DNA of 64,000 nucleotides from Pseudomonas mandelii (GCF_900106065.1 NZ_LT629796.1:5432501-5496500), one strand, 5' to 3'; numbered from the stretch's first letter, positions 10,418 to 19,035 are shown. Numbers and translations are program-made. The notes: generated by a model not told the origin, from the letters alone.

Positions 10418-11809
10418 TTAGCCCTTGTCTGACTTGCCAGCCGCCGCGGCGAATTTCGCCAGACGCACATCCAGTCGACGGGGGCGCAGGTTGTGGTCCT
10501 CGGCGTGCTCCTTGCGGCGAATGGCGTTGCGCACCATCAGTGAGCCCAGGTAACGGATCGGCTCCGGTGGGAAATGGCCGAGTGGACCTTGCACCAGCGG
10601 CGAGCGTGTCCATGGGTTGTCCATCCCCAACACCAGCGATGAGAGGATTTTCCCTCCCATATGACACGGGCCGACGCCGCTGCCGGAATAGCCGAAGCCA
10701 TAAAAGATGTTGCCGCTAGCGCCCATGCGACCGAAGAACGGTAGCCCGGTGACGGAGCGATCGGACGGGCCATTCCAGGTGGCGGCGATGCCGACATTGG
10801 CAAAGTCCGGGAAGAACTCCGCAAGGGTGTTGCGCAACAATCCTTTGTAGGGCGAAGGCTGGTCGAATACGGGCAGGATGCGCCCGCCGTAAGCGAAGGT
10901 ATTGCCACCTTTGCCGAGCATGATCCGGCCGTCCGGAGTGTTGTGGTAGTAATGCACGAAGATACGTGAGTCGAGCACGGTGACCCCGCTGGTCAGGCCT
11001 ATGCGCTCGAGCAGGTCAGGTCGTGGCTCAGTAATAATCATGTCGCTGGAGACGATGGCTACCGACCGCGAGAACTGTGGAAAAGCACGGGCCATCCAGG
11101 CGTTCATCGCCAACACGACACGATCGCAGGTCACTTTCCCGTTCGGCGTGTTGACGATGGTGGGCAGCCCCTCTTCCAAACCGGTCATCGGCGAGCCTTC
11201 GTAGATGCGCACACCCAACTCCATTGCGACTCGACGCAGACCACGCACCAGCTTGCCCGGTTGCACACTGGCTGCCGCAGGCGAGAACCAGCCTTCCACG
11301 TGTCGGGTTGAACCCGCCATACGCTGTACGTCAGCTAGCGCGCATTTGGAGAAAGAGTTGATGCCATTGCGCTCCAGCGCGGCGATCACCCCGTCGGTCG
11401 AACCGACCTGAGCGCGGTTAGTCGCCGTGTAAAGCGTGCCATCGAGACGGTAATCGGCATCAACCGCGTACTTCTCGCAAAAGCTGCCGATGGCGTAAAT
11501 GCTCTGCTCCGATTCCTTGACCAGGCGTATTGCCTCCTCGACGCCGAACAAGCGTTCCAGGGTGAAGTACTTGGCCGACCAGGACAGTGCACAGCCGCCG
11601 TTGCGCCCACTGGCACCGGCACCGCAGATGTCGGCTTCGACGATGACCACGTCCAGCTCGGGATTCTGTTCTTTGAGCATGATCGCGGTCCACAAACCGG
11701 TGTAACCACCACCGACAATGCAGACATCGGCGCGGGTGTTCTGCCGCAGCGGCGGGCAGGGCGAGTCGGGTTGAGTTTTCAGGGCCTGATCGAGCCAGTA
11801 GGGGCGCAT
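10418..11809 (-). CDS. FAD-dependent amine oxidoreductase (DAO family), phosphonate-linked
   Basis: A 463-residue flavoprotein. A Rossmann FAD-binding motif, VCIVGGGYTGLWTA, lies near residue 30, followed by GASGRNGG, a typical feature of glycine-oxidase and gamma-glutamylputrescine-oxidase-like proteins. The family oxidises primary or secondary amines through an imine. In this setting N-alkylated or otherwise modified aminoethylphosphonates are reasonable substrates, because flavin oxidases next to phnW/phnX have been reported to feed such compounds into the pathway. That specificity is inferred. The ATG at 11809 has GGAG eight bases upstream. It follows the RidA-like gene by 48 bases and ends at a strong terminator. 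Confidence 0.85.
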   Translation of the reverse strand: MRPYWLDQALKTQPDSPCPPLRQNTRADVCIVGGGYTGLWTAIMLKEQNPELDVVIVEADICGAGASGRNGGCALSWSAKYFTLERLFGVEEAIRLVKESEQSIYAIGSFCEKYAVDADYRLDGTLYTATNRAQVGSTDGVIAALERNGINSFSKCALADVQRMAGSTRHVEGWFSPAAASVQPGKLVRGLRRVAMELGVRIYEGSPMTGLEEGLPTIVNTPNGKVTCDRVVLAMNAWMARAFPQFSRSVAIVSSDMIITEPRPDLLERIGLTSGVTVLDSRIFVHYYHNTPDGRIMLGKGGNTFAYGGRILPVFDQPSPYKGLLRNTLAEFFPDFANVGIAATWNGPSDRSVTGLPFFGRMGASGNIFYGFGYSGSGVGPCHMGGKILSSLVLGMDNPWTRSPLVQGPLGHFPPEPIRYLGSLMVRNAIRRKEHAEDHNLRPRRLDVRLAKFAAAAGKSDKG

Positions 11810-11857
11810 GAGGTCATCTCCGTTGGAGCGGTTTGGGGGCAGGGTTTCAGGAAGCAA

Positions 11858-12208
11858 TCAGCCGCACGCGGCGACCACGATCATTTCCACGCGCCAACCG
11901 GGGTCGATCAAATCCGCCAGGGTGCAAGCTCGTGTGGGGGCATGGCCTTCGGGAAAGAACGCGTCCCAGACTTTGTTGAGCCCTGCATAGTCCTCGCGAT
12001 GGGCGAGCAGGATACGCACCGAAAGCACCTGCTTGCGGCTGCTGCCGGCACTGAGCAATAGCTGCTCGATACCGGCGAGCACCTCGCGGGTCTGCTCCTC
12101 GATATCGCCCCTGAGGTCGCTGGCAACCTGGCCTCCGATATAGAGGTGGTTGTCGTACCGGACCATGTCCGAGCGGCGTTTTAGGGCTGTGAAACGTTCG
12201 ATTTCCAT
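11858..12208 (-). CDS. RidA family protein (enamine/imine deaminase-like)
   Basis: A 116-residue YjgF/YER057c/UK114 family protein of normal length. The conserved arginine is visible in PTRACTLADL and the C-terminal RVEMIVVAA strand is present. RidA proteins hydrolyse reactive imines or enamines. It is the first gene of a two-gene operon with the FAD amine oxidoreductase, so its probable job is to speed hydrolysis of the imine that enzyme makes. Start chosen at 12208, with GGGA upstream; an extra 26 in-frame codons upstream show no family similarity. Confidence 0.88.
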   Translation of the reverse strand: MEIERFTALKRRSDMVRYDNHLYIGGQVASDLRGDIEEQTREVLAGIEQLLLSAGSSRKQVLSVRILLAHREDYAGLNKVWDAFFPEGHAPTRACTLADLIDPGWRVEMIVVAACG

Positions 12209-12298
12209 TAAGCATTCCCAGGTTGATAGGAGGGCGCAGTGTTCGAACACTGGTCGGGGCTTGTGAAAACCATGCTTGCAGTTCATCGTTTATAAATA

Positions 12299-12343
12299 AA
12301 ATCGATTTAACGTATGCATGAATAAGCTGAACCTATGCTGAGG
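12299..12343 (+). promoter_or_regulatory. Putative LysR operator between ridA and lysR
   Basis: AAATCGATTT palindrome (12299-12308), then AACGTATG, GAATAAGCTGA, CCTAT and TGAG, parallel to the block upstream of phnW. It ends nine bases before the lysR start, so the regulator is probably autoregulated as well as acting on ridA. Confidence 0.7.
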
Positions 12344-12351
12344 CTTCCCCG

Positions 12352-13227
12352 ATGACGATTTCCCATACTCAACTCAAGGCGTTCCACGCTGTCGCTATCA
12401 ACGGAAGTTTTACCCGCGCGGCAGAGCAGCTCTGCCTGTCTCAACCGGCGGTGTCCGACCAGGTTCGCAAGCTTGAGGATTACTACGGGGTGATGGTGTT
12501 CTACCGCGACAAGCGTCTGGTACGCCTGACTGAAGTGGGCGAGCGGTTGTTCGGCCTGACCCGGCGCTTGTTTGATATCAGTGTCGATGCCCACGACATG
12601 CTGATGGACTACCGCACCCTGTCCACGGGAACCTTGAACCTCGCTGTGGATGCGCCGGTGCATGTGCTGCCCTATGTCGCACGCTTTTGCAGTCGTTATC
12701 CCGGTATCGATGTGAAGATTGAAACCGCCAATACCGATGAAGTGTTGCAGCGGTTGTTCGGCCATCAGGCCGACATTGCTCTGCTGGGGCGCAATATCGA
12801 AGACGACCGACTGCTGTCGCTGCCCCTGCGTAGCGATCCGATGCTCGCGTTCGTCGCGCTTGACCATCCCTGGGCGCAACGCGAATCCATCAGCCTTGGC
12901 GATCTGCACGACACGCCGCTGGTCCTGCGCGAAAAAGGCTCAGTGACGCGCCTGTGCCTGGAGGAAGAGATGGCAACCGCGGGCTTGCGCATCCGCAAGG
13001 CGATCGAAGTGGAAGGCCGTGAAGCCGCGCGCGAAGCCGTGGCGATAGGTATGGGCGTAGGTGTTGTCTCGGCGACCGAGCTTGGCTTCGACTCGCGGCT
13101 TCGCGGGTTGCCAATCGTCGATAGTCAGCGACGCTTCACCGAGACACTGGTTTGCCTGCGTGCACAGAGTTCCCGGCGCATCCTGACGACCTTTTTTGAG
13201 ATGGTTCGAGAGAGATTGGCTGAATGA
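12352..13227 (+). CDS. LysR family regulator of the phosphonate genes
   Basis: A 291-residue LysR-type regulator. The N-terminal winged helix-turn-helix spans about residues 4-63 (TRAAEQLCLSQPAVSDQVRK). The C-terminal part is a periplasmic-binding-protein-like effector domain. It is transcribed divergently from the ridA-FAD oxidase operon, the usual layout for a LysR activator and its target. The repeated operator block in this gap and upstream of phnW ties it to both units. A likely inducer is 2-AEP or an intermediate (inference). GAGG precedes the ATG by about eight bases. Confidence 0.92.
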   Translation: MTISHTQLKAFHAVAINGSFTRAAEQLCLSQPAVSDQVRKLEDYYGVMVFYRDKRLVRLTEVGERLFGLTRRLFDISVDAHDMLMDYRTLSTGTLNLAVDAPVHVLPYVARFCSRYPGIDVKIETANTDEVLQRLFGHQADIALLGRNIEDDRLLSLPLRSDPMLAFVALDHPWAQRESISLGDLHDTPLVLREKGSVTRLCLEEEMATAGLRIRKAIEVEGREAAREAVAIGMGVGVVSATELGFDSRLRGLPIVDSQRRFTETLVCLRAQSSRRILTTFFEMVRERLAE

Positions 13228-13392
13228 AGTATGGGGTTCGATGTGGATGCTATCCGGCAGCGTCACCCTTTAAAAGATCAATGCTTTCGCGTTACATACC
13301 TGATCGATACGTAAAACGTTTCTGTTCTTGCGACCGCACTGGTTGCCGGCGATGAGGGGTTCAAATATCAGCCGCTCGTCGAACATCGAGGA

Positions 13393-14187
13393 TTAATCCA
13401 AGGTATCAACAACCGCGCGGATTTTGTCGGCGAGAGCCAGCAAATGCTCAGCGTATTGCTCCAGTACGGCTTCGATGGACTGCGGAGTAGATAAGCTGAT
13501 ATTCAAAATGTGATCTTTGTAATTGTGAATGCCCAGAGGAGTGGAAATAGCGACTACTTCAGCTTGCCAAGACGCAGCGCAGTACCCCCTGAGTCGAACA
13601 CTTTCGCATGATTCTTCGATATCCGTTTTGAGCACCTTCCATCTGGCATCGCAGCGTTTGGACTTGAATTGCTCCATCAGCGTCTGCCGTTTTTGAGCGG
13701 GAATAGTTGCAAGATAGGCACGCCCCAGGGATGTGAATTCCATGGGGACTCGCTGGCCGGTTTGTACTGTGCGCGGTGTGTTCTTGCGACTCAGTCGGAT
13801 CGATTCCAGATAGATCATTTCATCTCGGTCGGCAGCGGCCAAACCTACGTTCACTTTCAGCGTCTGAGCGGCTTCGCGCATCAGCGGCGCGGCAAGGTGT
13901 ATCAGCGAGCTGCTGTTGTACATGGCATTGCCAAAGCAAAGGGTGGCGGGTGCGAGGCGATAAGCACTGCGCTGGCCGTCGTACACCAGCATGCCGCTGT
14001 GGATCAGTGTCTGGGTCAAACGACTGATCGTGGACTTGGACAACCCGGTGCGCTCGCTGATATCGCCATTGCCCAGGTATTCGGTGCCTGCACGGAAGGC
14101 TCGCAGAATTTCCAGGCCGCGCTCAAGCGAACGGTTTATCGGCGCTTTGCCGGCGCCCGGCGTATCAAACCCGTCGTCCTCGCTCAT
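13393..14187 (-). CDS. IclR family transcriptional regulator
   Basis: A 264-residue IclR-type regulator. The helix-turn-helix is around residues 20-75 (ISERTGLSKSTISRLTQTL). A C-terminal effector domain starts near residue 90 and includes GRAYLATIP. It is divergent from the crotonase gene. The palindrome GTTCCACNNNGTGGAAT lies four bases upstream of its start, over its own translation initiation region, suggesting autoregulation. A second copy lies ahead of the ABC transporter genes, so both units are likely targets. The inducer is unknown. Confidence 0.93.
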   Translation of the reverse strand: MSEDDGFDTPGAGKAPINRSLERGLEILRAFRAGTEYLGNGDISERTGLSKSTISRLTQTLIHSGMLVYDGQRSAYRLAPATLCFGNAMYNSSSLIHLAAPLMREAAQTLKVNVGLAAADRDEMIYLESIRLSRKNTPRTVQTGQRVPMEFTSLGRAYLATIPAQKRQTLMEQFKSKRCDARWKVLKTDIEESCESVRLRGYCAASWQAEVVAISTPLGIHNYKDHILNISLSTPQSIEAVLEQYAEHLLALADKIRAVVDTLD

Positions 14188-14190
14188 CGT

Positions 14191-14207
14191 GTTCCACCCA
14201 GTGGAAT
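14191..14207. promoter_or_regulatory. Putative IclR operator, copy 1
   Basis: GTTCCAC-CCA-GTGGAAT, a perfect palindrome apart from the 3-base centre, in the divergent region between the IclR regulator and the crotonase gene. Confidence 0.78.
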
Positions 14208-14307
14208 TGCCGGATTGTCAATCATGGGGAGCTCCATAGACTTGGGATCAGCGCAAGGCTCTTCAGTTTGGGCCGCTGCCATGCCAACAACAAGAGAGAG
14301 ATTCCCC

Positions 14308-15117
14308 ATGACGATGTTGCAAAGTGTTACTTCGCCGATCCACATGGCCGTCGATGACGACGGCATCGCAGTGCTGACCCTCAATCGCCCCGAGGCTCGC
14401 AATGCGATCAGCGACGAGATGCGCAGCCACATGATCGAGTTGCTGGAAGAGGTGGCAGCGAGCAGCCAGATCCGCGCCCTCATCATCACCGGCACCGGCA
14501 AAGGCTTCTGCGCGGGAGGCGACATCAAGGGCATGGAAAAACGTATGAGCGCACCGGCGGGCGAGGTGGCCTTTAACGGCTGGAAGCGCCAGCAGCGTGT
14601 GCATCATGCGGTCTCCCTGTTGCTCAATCTGCCCAAACCGACCCTGGCCGCCGTCAATGGCGCTGCCACTGGGCTGGGTTGCGACCTGGCCTTGAGCTGC
14701 GACTTCGTGGTGTCCTCCCGGCAAGCCAGCTACGCCATGAGTTACATCGCACGAGGCCTGATCCCCGACGGTGGCGGCTTGTACCTGCTGCCGCGTCGGG
14801 TCGGGCTGCCCAAGGCCAAGGAGCTTATCTACACCGGGCGCAGCGTACAGCCTGAAGAAGGTCTGGCGATCGGCCTGGTGGATCGGGTGGTCGATCACGA
14901 TGACCTGCTAGACAAAACCCGGCGCTGGGCGCTGGAATTGTCCGCTGGCTCAGCGACCGCGCTGGCATTGAGCAAATCCATTCTCAACAACAGCTTCGAA
15001 CTTACCCAGGCCCAGGTATTGGCCATGGGCAGCCAGGCCCAGGGCATCTGCTACACCTCGGCCGAGCATCAGGCGTCGGTCGCGGCCTTTCTGGCGGCCA
15101 AGGCGAAGAGGGGATGA
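14308..15117 (+). CDS. Crotonase family protein, PaaG-like isomerase/hydratase
   Basis: A 269-residue crotonase. The CoA-binding loop GKGFCAGGDIKG and the oxyanion-hole region AAVNGAATGLG are visible. At the two catalytic glutamates of classical enoyl-CoA hydratase I read Asp (GLGCDLAL) and Tyr (ASYAMSYIARG), followed by GLIPDGGG. This is closer to PaaG-type isomerases than to hydratases, so an isomerase or lyase role is at least as likely as hydration. The ATG at 14308 follows a GAGAG stretch; a possible start 27 bases earlier is less well placed. The stop overlaps the next start as ATGA. Confidence 0.88.
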   Translation: MTMLQSVTSPIHMAVDDDGIAVLTLNRPEARNAISDEMRSHMIELLEEVAASSQIRALIITGTGKGFCAGGDIKGMEKRMSAPAGEVAFNGWKRQQRVHHAVSLLLNLPKPTLAAVNGAATGLGCDLALSCDFVVSSRQASYAMSYIARGLIPDGGGLYLLPRRVGLPKAKELIYTGRSVQPEEGLAIGLVDRVVDHDDLLDKTRRWALELSAGSATALALSKSILNNSFELTQAQVLAMGSQAQGICYTSAEHQASVAAFLAAKAKRG

Positions 15118-17207
15118 GCATGGATAACATTTCCCGCCTGATGAACCCGCGCAGTGTCGCGGTGATCGGTGCGTCCGGCGATGCGCAAAAGACCTCCGGA
15201 CGGCCCATCGCATTCCTGCGCAAACATGGCTTCGAGGGCCGCTTGTACCCGGTCAACCCGCGTTACACCGAGATCGACGGGTTGACGTGCTATCCCTCTA
15301 TCGCCGCGCTGCCCGAGGTGCCTGATGCCGCCATCATCCTGCTCGGTCCCGAACGTGCCAACCAGGCCGTTGCCGAACTGGCGGCCATGGGCACGCCAGC
15401 GGCCATCGTGCTTGCCGGTGGTTATGGCGAGGCTGGCGAGGAAGGCATCGCGCGCCAGCAAGCCTTGCAAAAGGCGCGGGGCAACATGCGTATCCTGGGG
15501 CCGAACACCATCGGTCTGATCAACCTCACCCAGGGCATCACCTTGTCGGCCAGCGGCGCGCTGGATCAGGATGCGTTGAGAGCGGGCAATATCGCGGTGA
15601 TTTCCCAGAGTGGCGGGATCCTGGGCTCGATCCTGTCCCGCGGTGCCGCCGCCGGCATTGGTTTTTCCAAGCTGGTGGCGACCAGCAACGAAGTCGACCT
15701 GGATGTCGCCGATTTCGTCGACTACCTGGTGGATGACGAAGCTACCGAAGTCATCGCCCTGTACCTGGAAGGGCTGCGCGATACCGAGAAGTTCAGCCGC
15801 GCCGCACTCAAGGCTCGTGCCGCCGGCAAGCCCATCGTAGTGTTCAAGGTCGGGCGTTCCGAAGCCGGCGCCCGTTCGGCGGCTTCGCATACCGGCGCCC
15901 TGGCCGGAGCCGATGCACTCTACGACGTGTACTTCAAACAACTGGGTATCGTGCGGGCGCAGACGTTTGCCGATCTGCTCGACCTGCCGTTCGCGTTGGC
16001 CAGCCGGCGCACGATGGTGGGTAACCGGGTGGCGATTCTGACCTCGACCGGCGGAGCCGGCACGCTGATCGCCGATGCCTTGGGTGCCAATGGTTTCGAC
16101 ACCCCGCCGCCGGGTGAGGCCACGGCCGCACGTTTGCGCGATTTGGATATCGGCGACCAGGCGGTGCTCGATCGCAACCCTATCGACCTGACGCTGGCTG
16201 GCCTGCAGCCGCAGATCATGCAAGAGGCCATGCGCATCCTGCTGGAAAGCGCGGACTACGACGCGGTCATCAGTGTAGTGGGCTCATCCGGCGTCGCGCG
16301 CCCGACGCTGATGGCCGACGCGATCCGTAATAGCCAGCGCGACAGCAGCAAGCCCGTACTCGCCTATGTCAGCCCGCACGCGCCCCAAGCCTTGCTGCGC
16401 ATCAACAGCAACCAGGGCGTCGCCTTTACTGCGCCTGAGGCCTGCGCGAGTGCGTTGCTGGCGATGAAAGCCAAAGCCTACGTTGCTCAAGATACGCCGC
16501 ATGCGCAATCGAGCAGCCAGCATATGACGGCCGAGGAAGTTCAGCAGTTACCGAGCGGAACCCTTGATGAACAGCAAAGCAAAGCCCTGTTTACCCGTTT
16601 CGGTGTGCCCGTCACCCGCGAGCAGGCGGTCGGGGAAGCCGGCCAGGCAATCGAGGCCGCCCGCATGCTCGGACCGAAGGTGGTGCTCAAGGTGCTCTCC
16701 GAGCGCATCACCCACAAGACCGAAGTCGGCGGCGTTGCGCTCGGCCTGACCGAACACAGCATTGGCCAAGCGTTGGACGACATGCGCAGCGTGGTCGCGG
16801 GCAAGGTCGGGTTCGTGCCCGAGCGCTTTCTTGTCCAGGAGATGGTCAGTGGTGGCCACGAGCTGATTCTGGGCTTCCATCGTGACCCGCAACTGGGGCC
16901 TGCGCTGCTGCTGGGCATGGGCGGTGTCAGCGCCGAACTGCTGCGGGATACCAGCATGCGGCTGCTCCCGATCACGCGCAAAGACGCGGACGCGATGCTC
17001 CGGGAGTTGAAAACCTTTGCGTTGCTCGATGGTTATCGCGGCGCGCCCAAGGCCGATATCAACGCGCTGGTCGATTGCATTGTCGCGTTCGCCGACATGG
17101 CCACCACCCTGGGCACAAAGCTCGACGAGGCAGAGATCAACCCGTTGCGGGTTTTTGCCGAAGGGCAGGGCGTGAGGGCGGTGGATGGCCTGACACTGTT
17201 GGCCTGA
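15114..17207 (+). CDS. NDP-forming acyl-CoA synthetase (acetate-CoA ligase family)
   Basis: A 697-residue single-chain ligase. It has a CoA-binding Rossmann domain (NPRSVAVIGASGD), two succinyl-CoA-ligase-like domains with the phosphohistidine loop SAASHTGALAGA, and a C-terminal ATP-grasp domain from about residue 470 to 690. Such enzymes make acyl-CoA from an acid, ATP and CoA through a phospho-enzyme, releasing ADP. Relatives include archaeal acetyl-CoA synthetases and the feruloyl-CoA synthetase FerA, so substrate range is broad. The ATGA overlap with the crotonase gene shows co-translation. Here it probably activates the acid brought in by the downstream transporter. Confidence 0.92.
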   Translation: MSMDNISRLMNPRSVAVIGASGDAQKTSGRPIAFLRKHGFEGRLYPVNPRYTEIDGLTCYPSIAALPEVPDAAIILLGPERANQAVAELAAMGTPAAIVLAGGYGEAGEEGIARQQALQKARGNMRILGPNTIGLINLTQGITLSASGALDQDALRAGNIAVISQSGGILGSILSRGAAAGIGFSKLVATSNEVDLDVADFVDYLVDDEATEVIALYLEGLRDTEKFSRAALKARAAGKPIVVFKVGRSEAGARSAASHTGALAGADALYDVYFKQLGIVRAQTFADLLDLPFALASRRTMVGNRVAILTSTGGAGTLIADALGANGFDTPPPGEATAARLRDLDIGDQAVLDRNPIDLTLAGLQPQIMQEAMRILLESADYDAVISVVGSSGVARPTLMADAIRNSQRDSSKPVLAYVSPHAPQALLRINSNQGVAFTAPEACASALLAMKAKAYVAQDTPHAQSSSQHMTAEEVQQLPSGTLDEQQSKALFTRFGVPVTREQAVGEAGQAIEAARMLGPKVVLKVLSERITHKTEVGGVALGLTEHSIGQALDDMRSVVAGKVGFVPERFLVQEMVSGGHELILGFHRDPQLGPALLLGMGGVSAELLRDTSMRLLPITRKDADAMLRELKTFALLDGYRGAPKADINALVDCIVAFADMATTLGTKLDEAEINPLRVFAEGQGVRAVDGLTLLA

Positions 17208-17217
17208 GGCTCCACCT

Positions 17218-17234
17218 GTTCCACTGTGTGGAAT
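17218..17234. promoter_or_regulatory. Putative IclR operator, copy 2
   Basis: GTTCCAC-TGT-GTGGAAT, identical to copy 1 except for the 3-base centre. It sits inside a longer palindrome (17212-17240) just after the ligase stop codon, about 150 bases upstream of the ABC transporter operon. Confidence 0.78.
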
Positions 17235-17386
17235 AGGTGGATTGACCCCCACACCCTCGGTTTCATAATCAAGACAGCTTCATCAACGACTCATAAAAAC
17301 AAGTAGGTCGCTATGAACGTATTTAATTGCACATCAAATCAACGGCTCCCTCTGGGTAACGTCCATTTTCAGAGCGGGAGCCCATC

Positions 17387-18235
17387 ATGCCTGTCGCATT
17401 GAAATCCATCACCCAGCCCAAAGGCGCTGAACGCGACGAGCAGGCTTCATCGCTCATTCAGTTTATCGGCGTCTCCAAATCCTTCACCGTCAAGGGTGTG
17501 GCCAAGCAGGCCTCCCATAGCATCAACCTGTCGATCAAAAAGGGCGAAGTGGTCACCGTGGTCGGGCCGTCGGGATGCGGCAAGTCCACCCTGCTGAACA
17601 TGGTCGCGGGGCTGTTTGCGCCCACTGAAGGGCAGGTGGTCTACAACGGCAAGGCCGTTTGCGGGGTCAATGGCCGTACCGGCTACATGACCCAGAGTGA
17701 CCACTTGCTGCCCTGGCGTGATGTGGTCGGCAACATTGCCGTGCCGTTGGAAATCCAGGGCATGGCCAAGGCCGAACGGCGCGTGCGCATTCAGGAACTG
17801 ATTCAACTGGTGGGTCTTGAAGGCTTTGAAAAGTCTTATCCCAGCCAGCTCTCCGGCGGCATGCGTAAACGTGCGGCCCTGGCTCGGCTGCTGGCTTATG
17901 ACCCCGAAACCTTGCTGATGGACGAGCCCTTCGCGGCGCTGGATGCGCAACTGCGGATGCGCATGCAAACCGAATTGATCCGCCTCAGTCGCCGGTTGAA
18001 CAAGACCGTCATCTTCGTCACCCACGATTTGGATGAAGCCGTGGCACTCGGCGACCGTTGCCTGATCTTCGCCGGCCGCCCCGGCACCATCGTCAAGGAT
18101 GTACAGATTCCCCTGGGCGAGGAACGCAACATTTTGCAGTTGCGCAAGGACCCCCGCTATCACCAGCTCTGCGGTGACTTGTGGGATTTCATGACCCCGT
18201 CTTTGAACGATGCAGCAAAGGATAACCGAGCATGA
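17387..18235 (+). CDS. ABC transporter ATP-binding protein, nitrate/sulfonate/taurine type
   Basis: A 282-residue ATPase. Walker A VVGPSGCGKST, signature LSGGMRKRAAL, Walker B LLMDEPFAALD and the H-loop THDLDEA are all present. The sequence fits the SsuB/TauB/NrtD branch. It follows the second IclR palindrome, starts a new transport unit, and overlaps the permease start by ATGA. It energises import of the same unknown acid that the acyl-CoA ligase would activate. Confidence 0.94.
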   Translation: MPVALKSITQPKGAERDEQASSLIQFIGVSKSFTVKGVAKQASHSINLSIKKGEVVTVVGPSGCGKSTLLNMVAGLFAPTEGQVVYNGKAVCGVNGRTGYMTQSDHLLPWRDVVGNIAVPLEIQGMAKAERRVRIQELIQLVGLEGFEKSYPSQLSGGMRKRAALARLLAYDPETLLMDEPFAALDAQLRMRMQTELIRLSRRLNKTVIFVTHDLDEAVALGDRCLIFAGRPGTIVKDVQIPLGEERNILQLRKDPRYHQLCGDLWDFMTPSLNDAAKDNRA

Positions 18236-18999
18236 ATATTTTCCTTGGACGCCTGGCGATTTTCATCGTGATTTTCGGTACCTGGCAACTGTCATCGGGG
18301 CCGTTGATCGATCCCTTTTTCGTTAGCTCACCCAGTGAGATCGCCGGCAAGTTCTACGAGCTGGTCATCAGTGGCAGGCTGTTTTCTCATGGCGGGATAA
18401 CCGTGGTGGAGACGCTCGCAGGCTTCGTGCTCGGGGCGACCGTCGGGATTGCGGTGGGGCTGCTGTTGGGCCGAAACGAATTGCTGGCCAAGCTGCTCGA
18501 TCCGATCCTGATCTCGATCTACAGCCTGCCGAAAGTGGCCCTGGCTCCGCTGTTCATCATGTGGTTCGGCATCGGCATCGAGATGAAGATCATCCTGACC
18601 GCCACCATTGTGTTCTTCCTGGTGTTCCTCAACACCTACAGCGGCGTGCGTGCGGTTGACCGCGAGCAGCTGGAGATCCTGCGCTTGATGGGCGCCCGCG
18701 AACACCACCTGATCACCAAAGTGGTATTCCCCTCGGCCATCCAATGGGTGTTCACCGGCCTCAAGCTTTCGGTGCCCTACGCCCTGATCGGCGCCATCGT
18801 CGGCGAAATCATGGCCTCCAATCGTGGGCTCGGCTACCTGCTGCAGGATGCCGCCGGGCAGTTGGACACTGCCGGTGTGTTCGCTGCACTGGTCGCGATT
18901 ATCGCCCTGGCGCTGCTGCTGCAAGCGGTCGTGCGGATGGTTGAAACCCGACTGATGCCGTGGAAAAAAGACTTGGGTGATCGTGAAGCTTCGGTTTGA
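18232..18999 (+). CDS. ABC transporter permease, SsuC/TauC-like
   Basis: A 255-residue inner-membrane permease with about six hydrophobic segments. The cytoplasmic coupling loop runs through LEILRLMGAREHHLITKVV, the usual EAA-type loop of this family. It overlaps the ATPase gene by four bases (ATGA) and is followed 36 bases later by the binding-protein gene. Confidence 0.94.
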   Translation: MNIFLGRLAIFIVIFGTWQLSSGPLIDPFFVSSPSEIAGKFYELVISGRLFSHGGITVVETLAGFVLGATVGIAVGLLLGRNELLAKLLDPILISIYSLPKVALAPLFIMWFGIGIEMKIILTATIVFFLVFLNTYSGVRAVDREQLEILRLMGAREHHLITKVVFPSAIQWVFTGLKLSVPYALIGAIVGEIMASNRGLGYLLQDAAGQLDTAGVFAALVAIIALALLLQAVVRMVETRLMPWKKDLGDREASV

Positions 19000-19035
19000 C
19001 CTGTTCATAACGCACAAGAAAATACAGGTGTACGC

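Noticed and set aside
17313..17402. A 29-codon small frame (MNVFNCTSNQ start) upstream of and overlapping the ABC ATPase start
   Set aside because: It has a passable ribosome-binding site but no similarity, and nothing shows that it is translated. It could be a leader peptide but cannot be supported.
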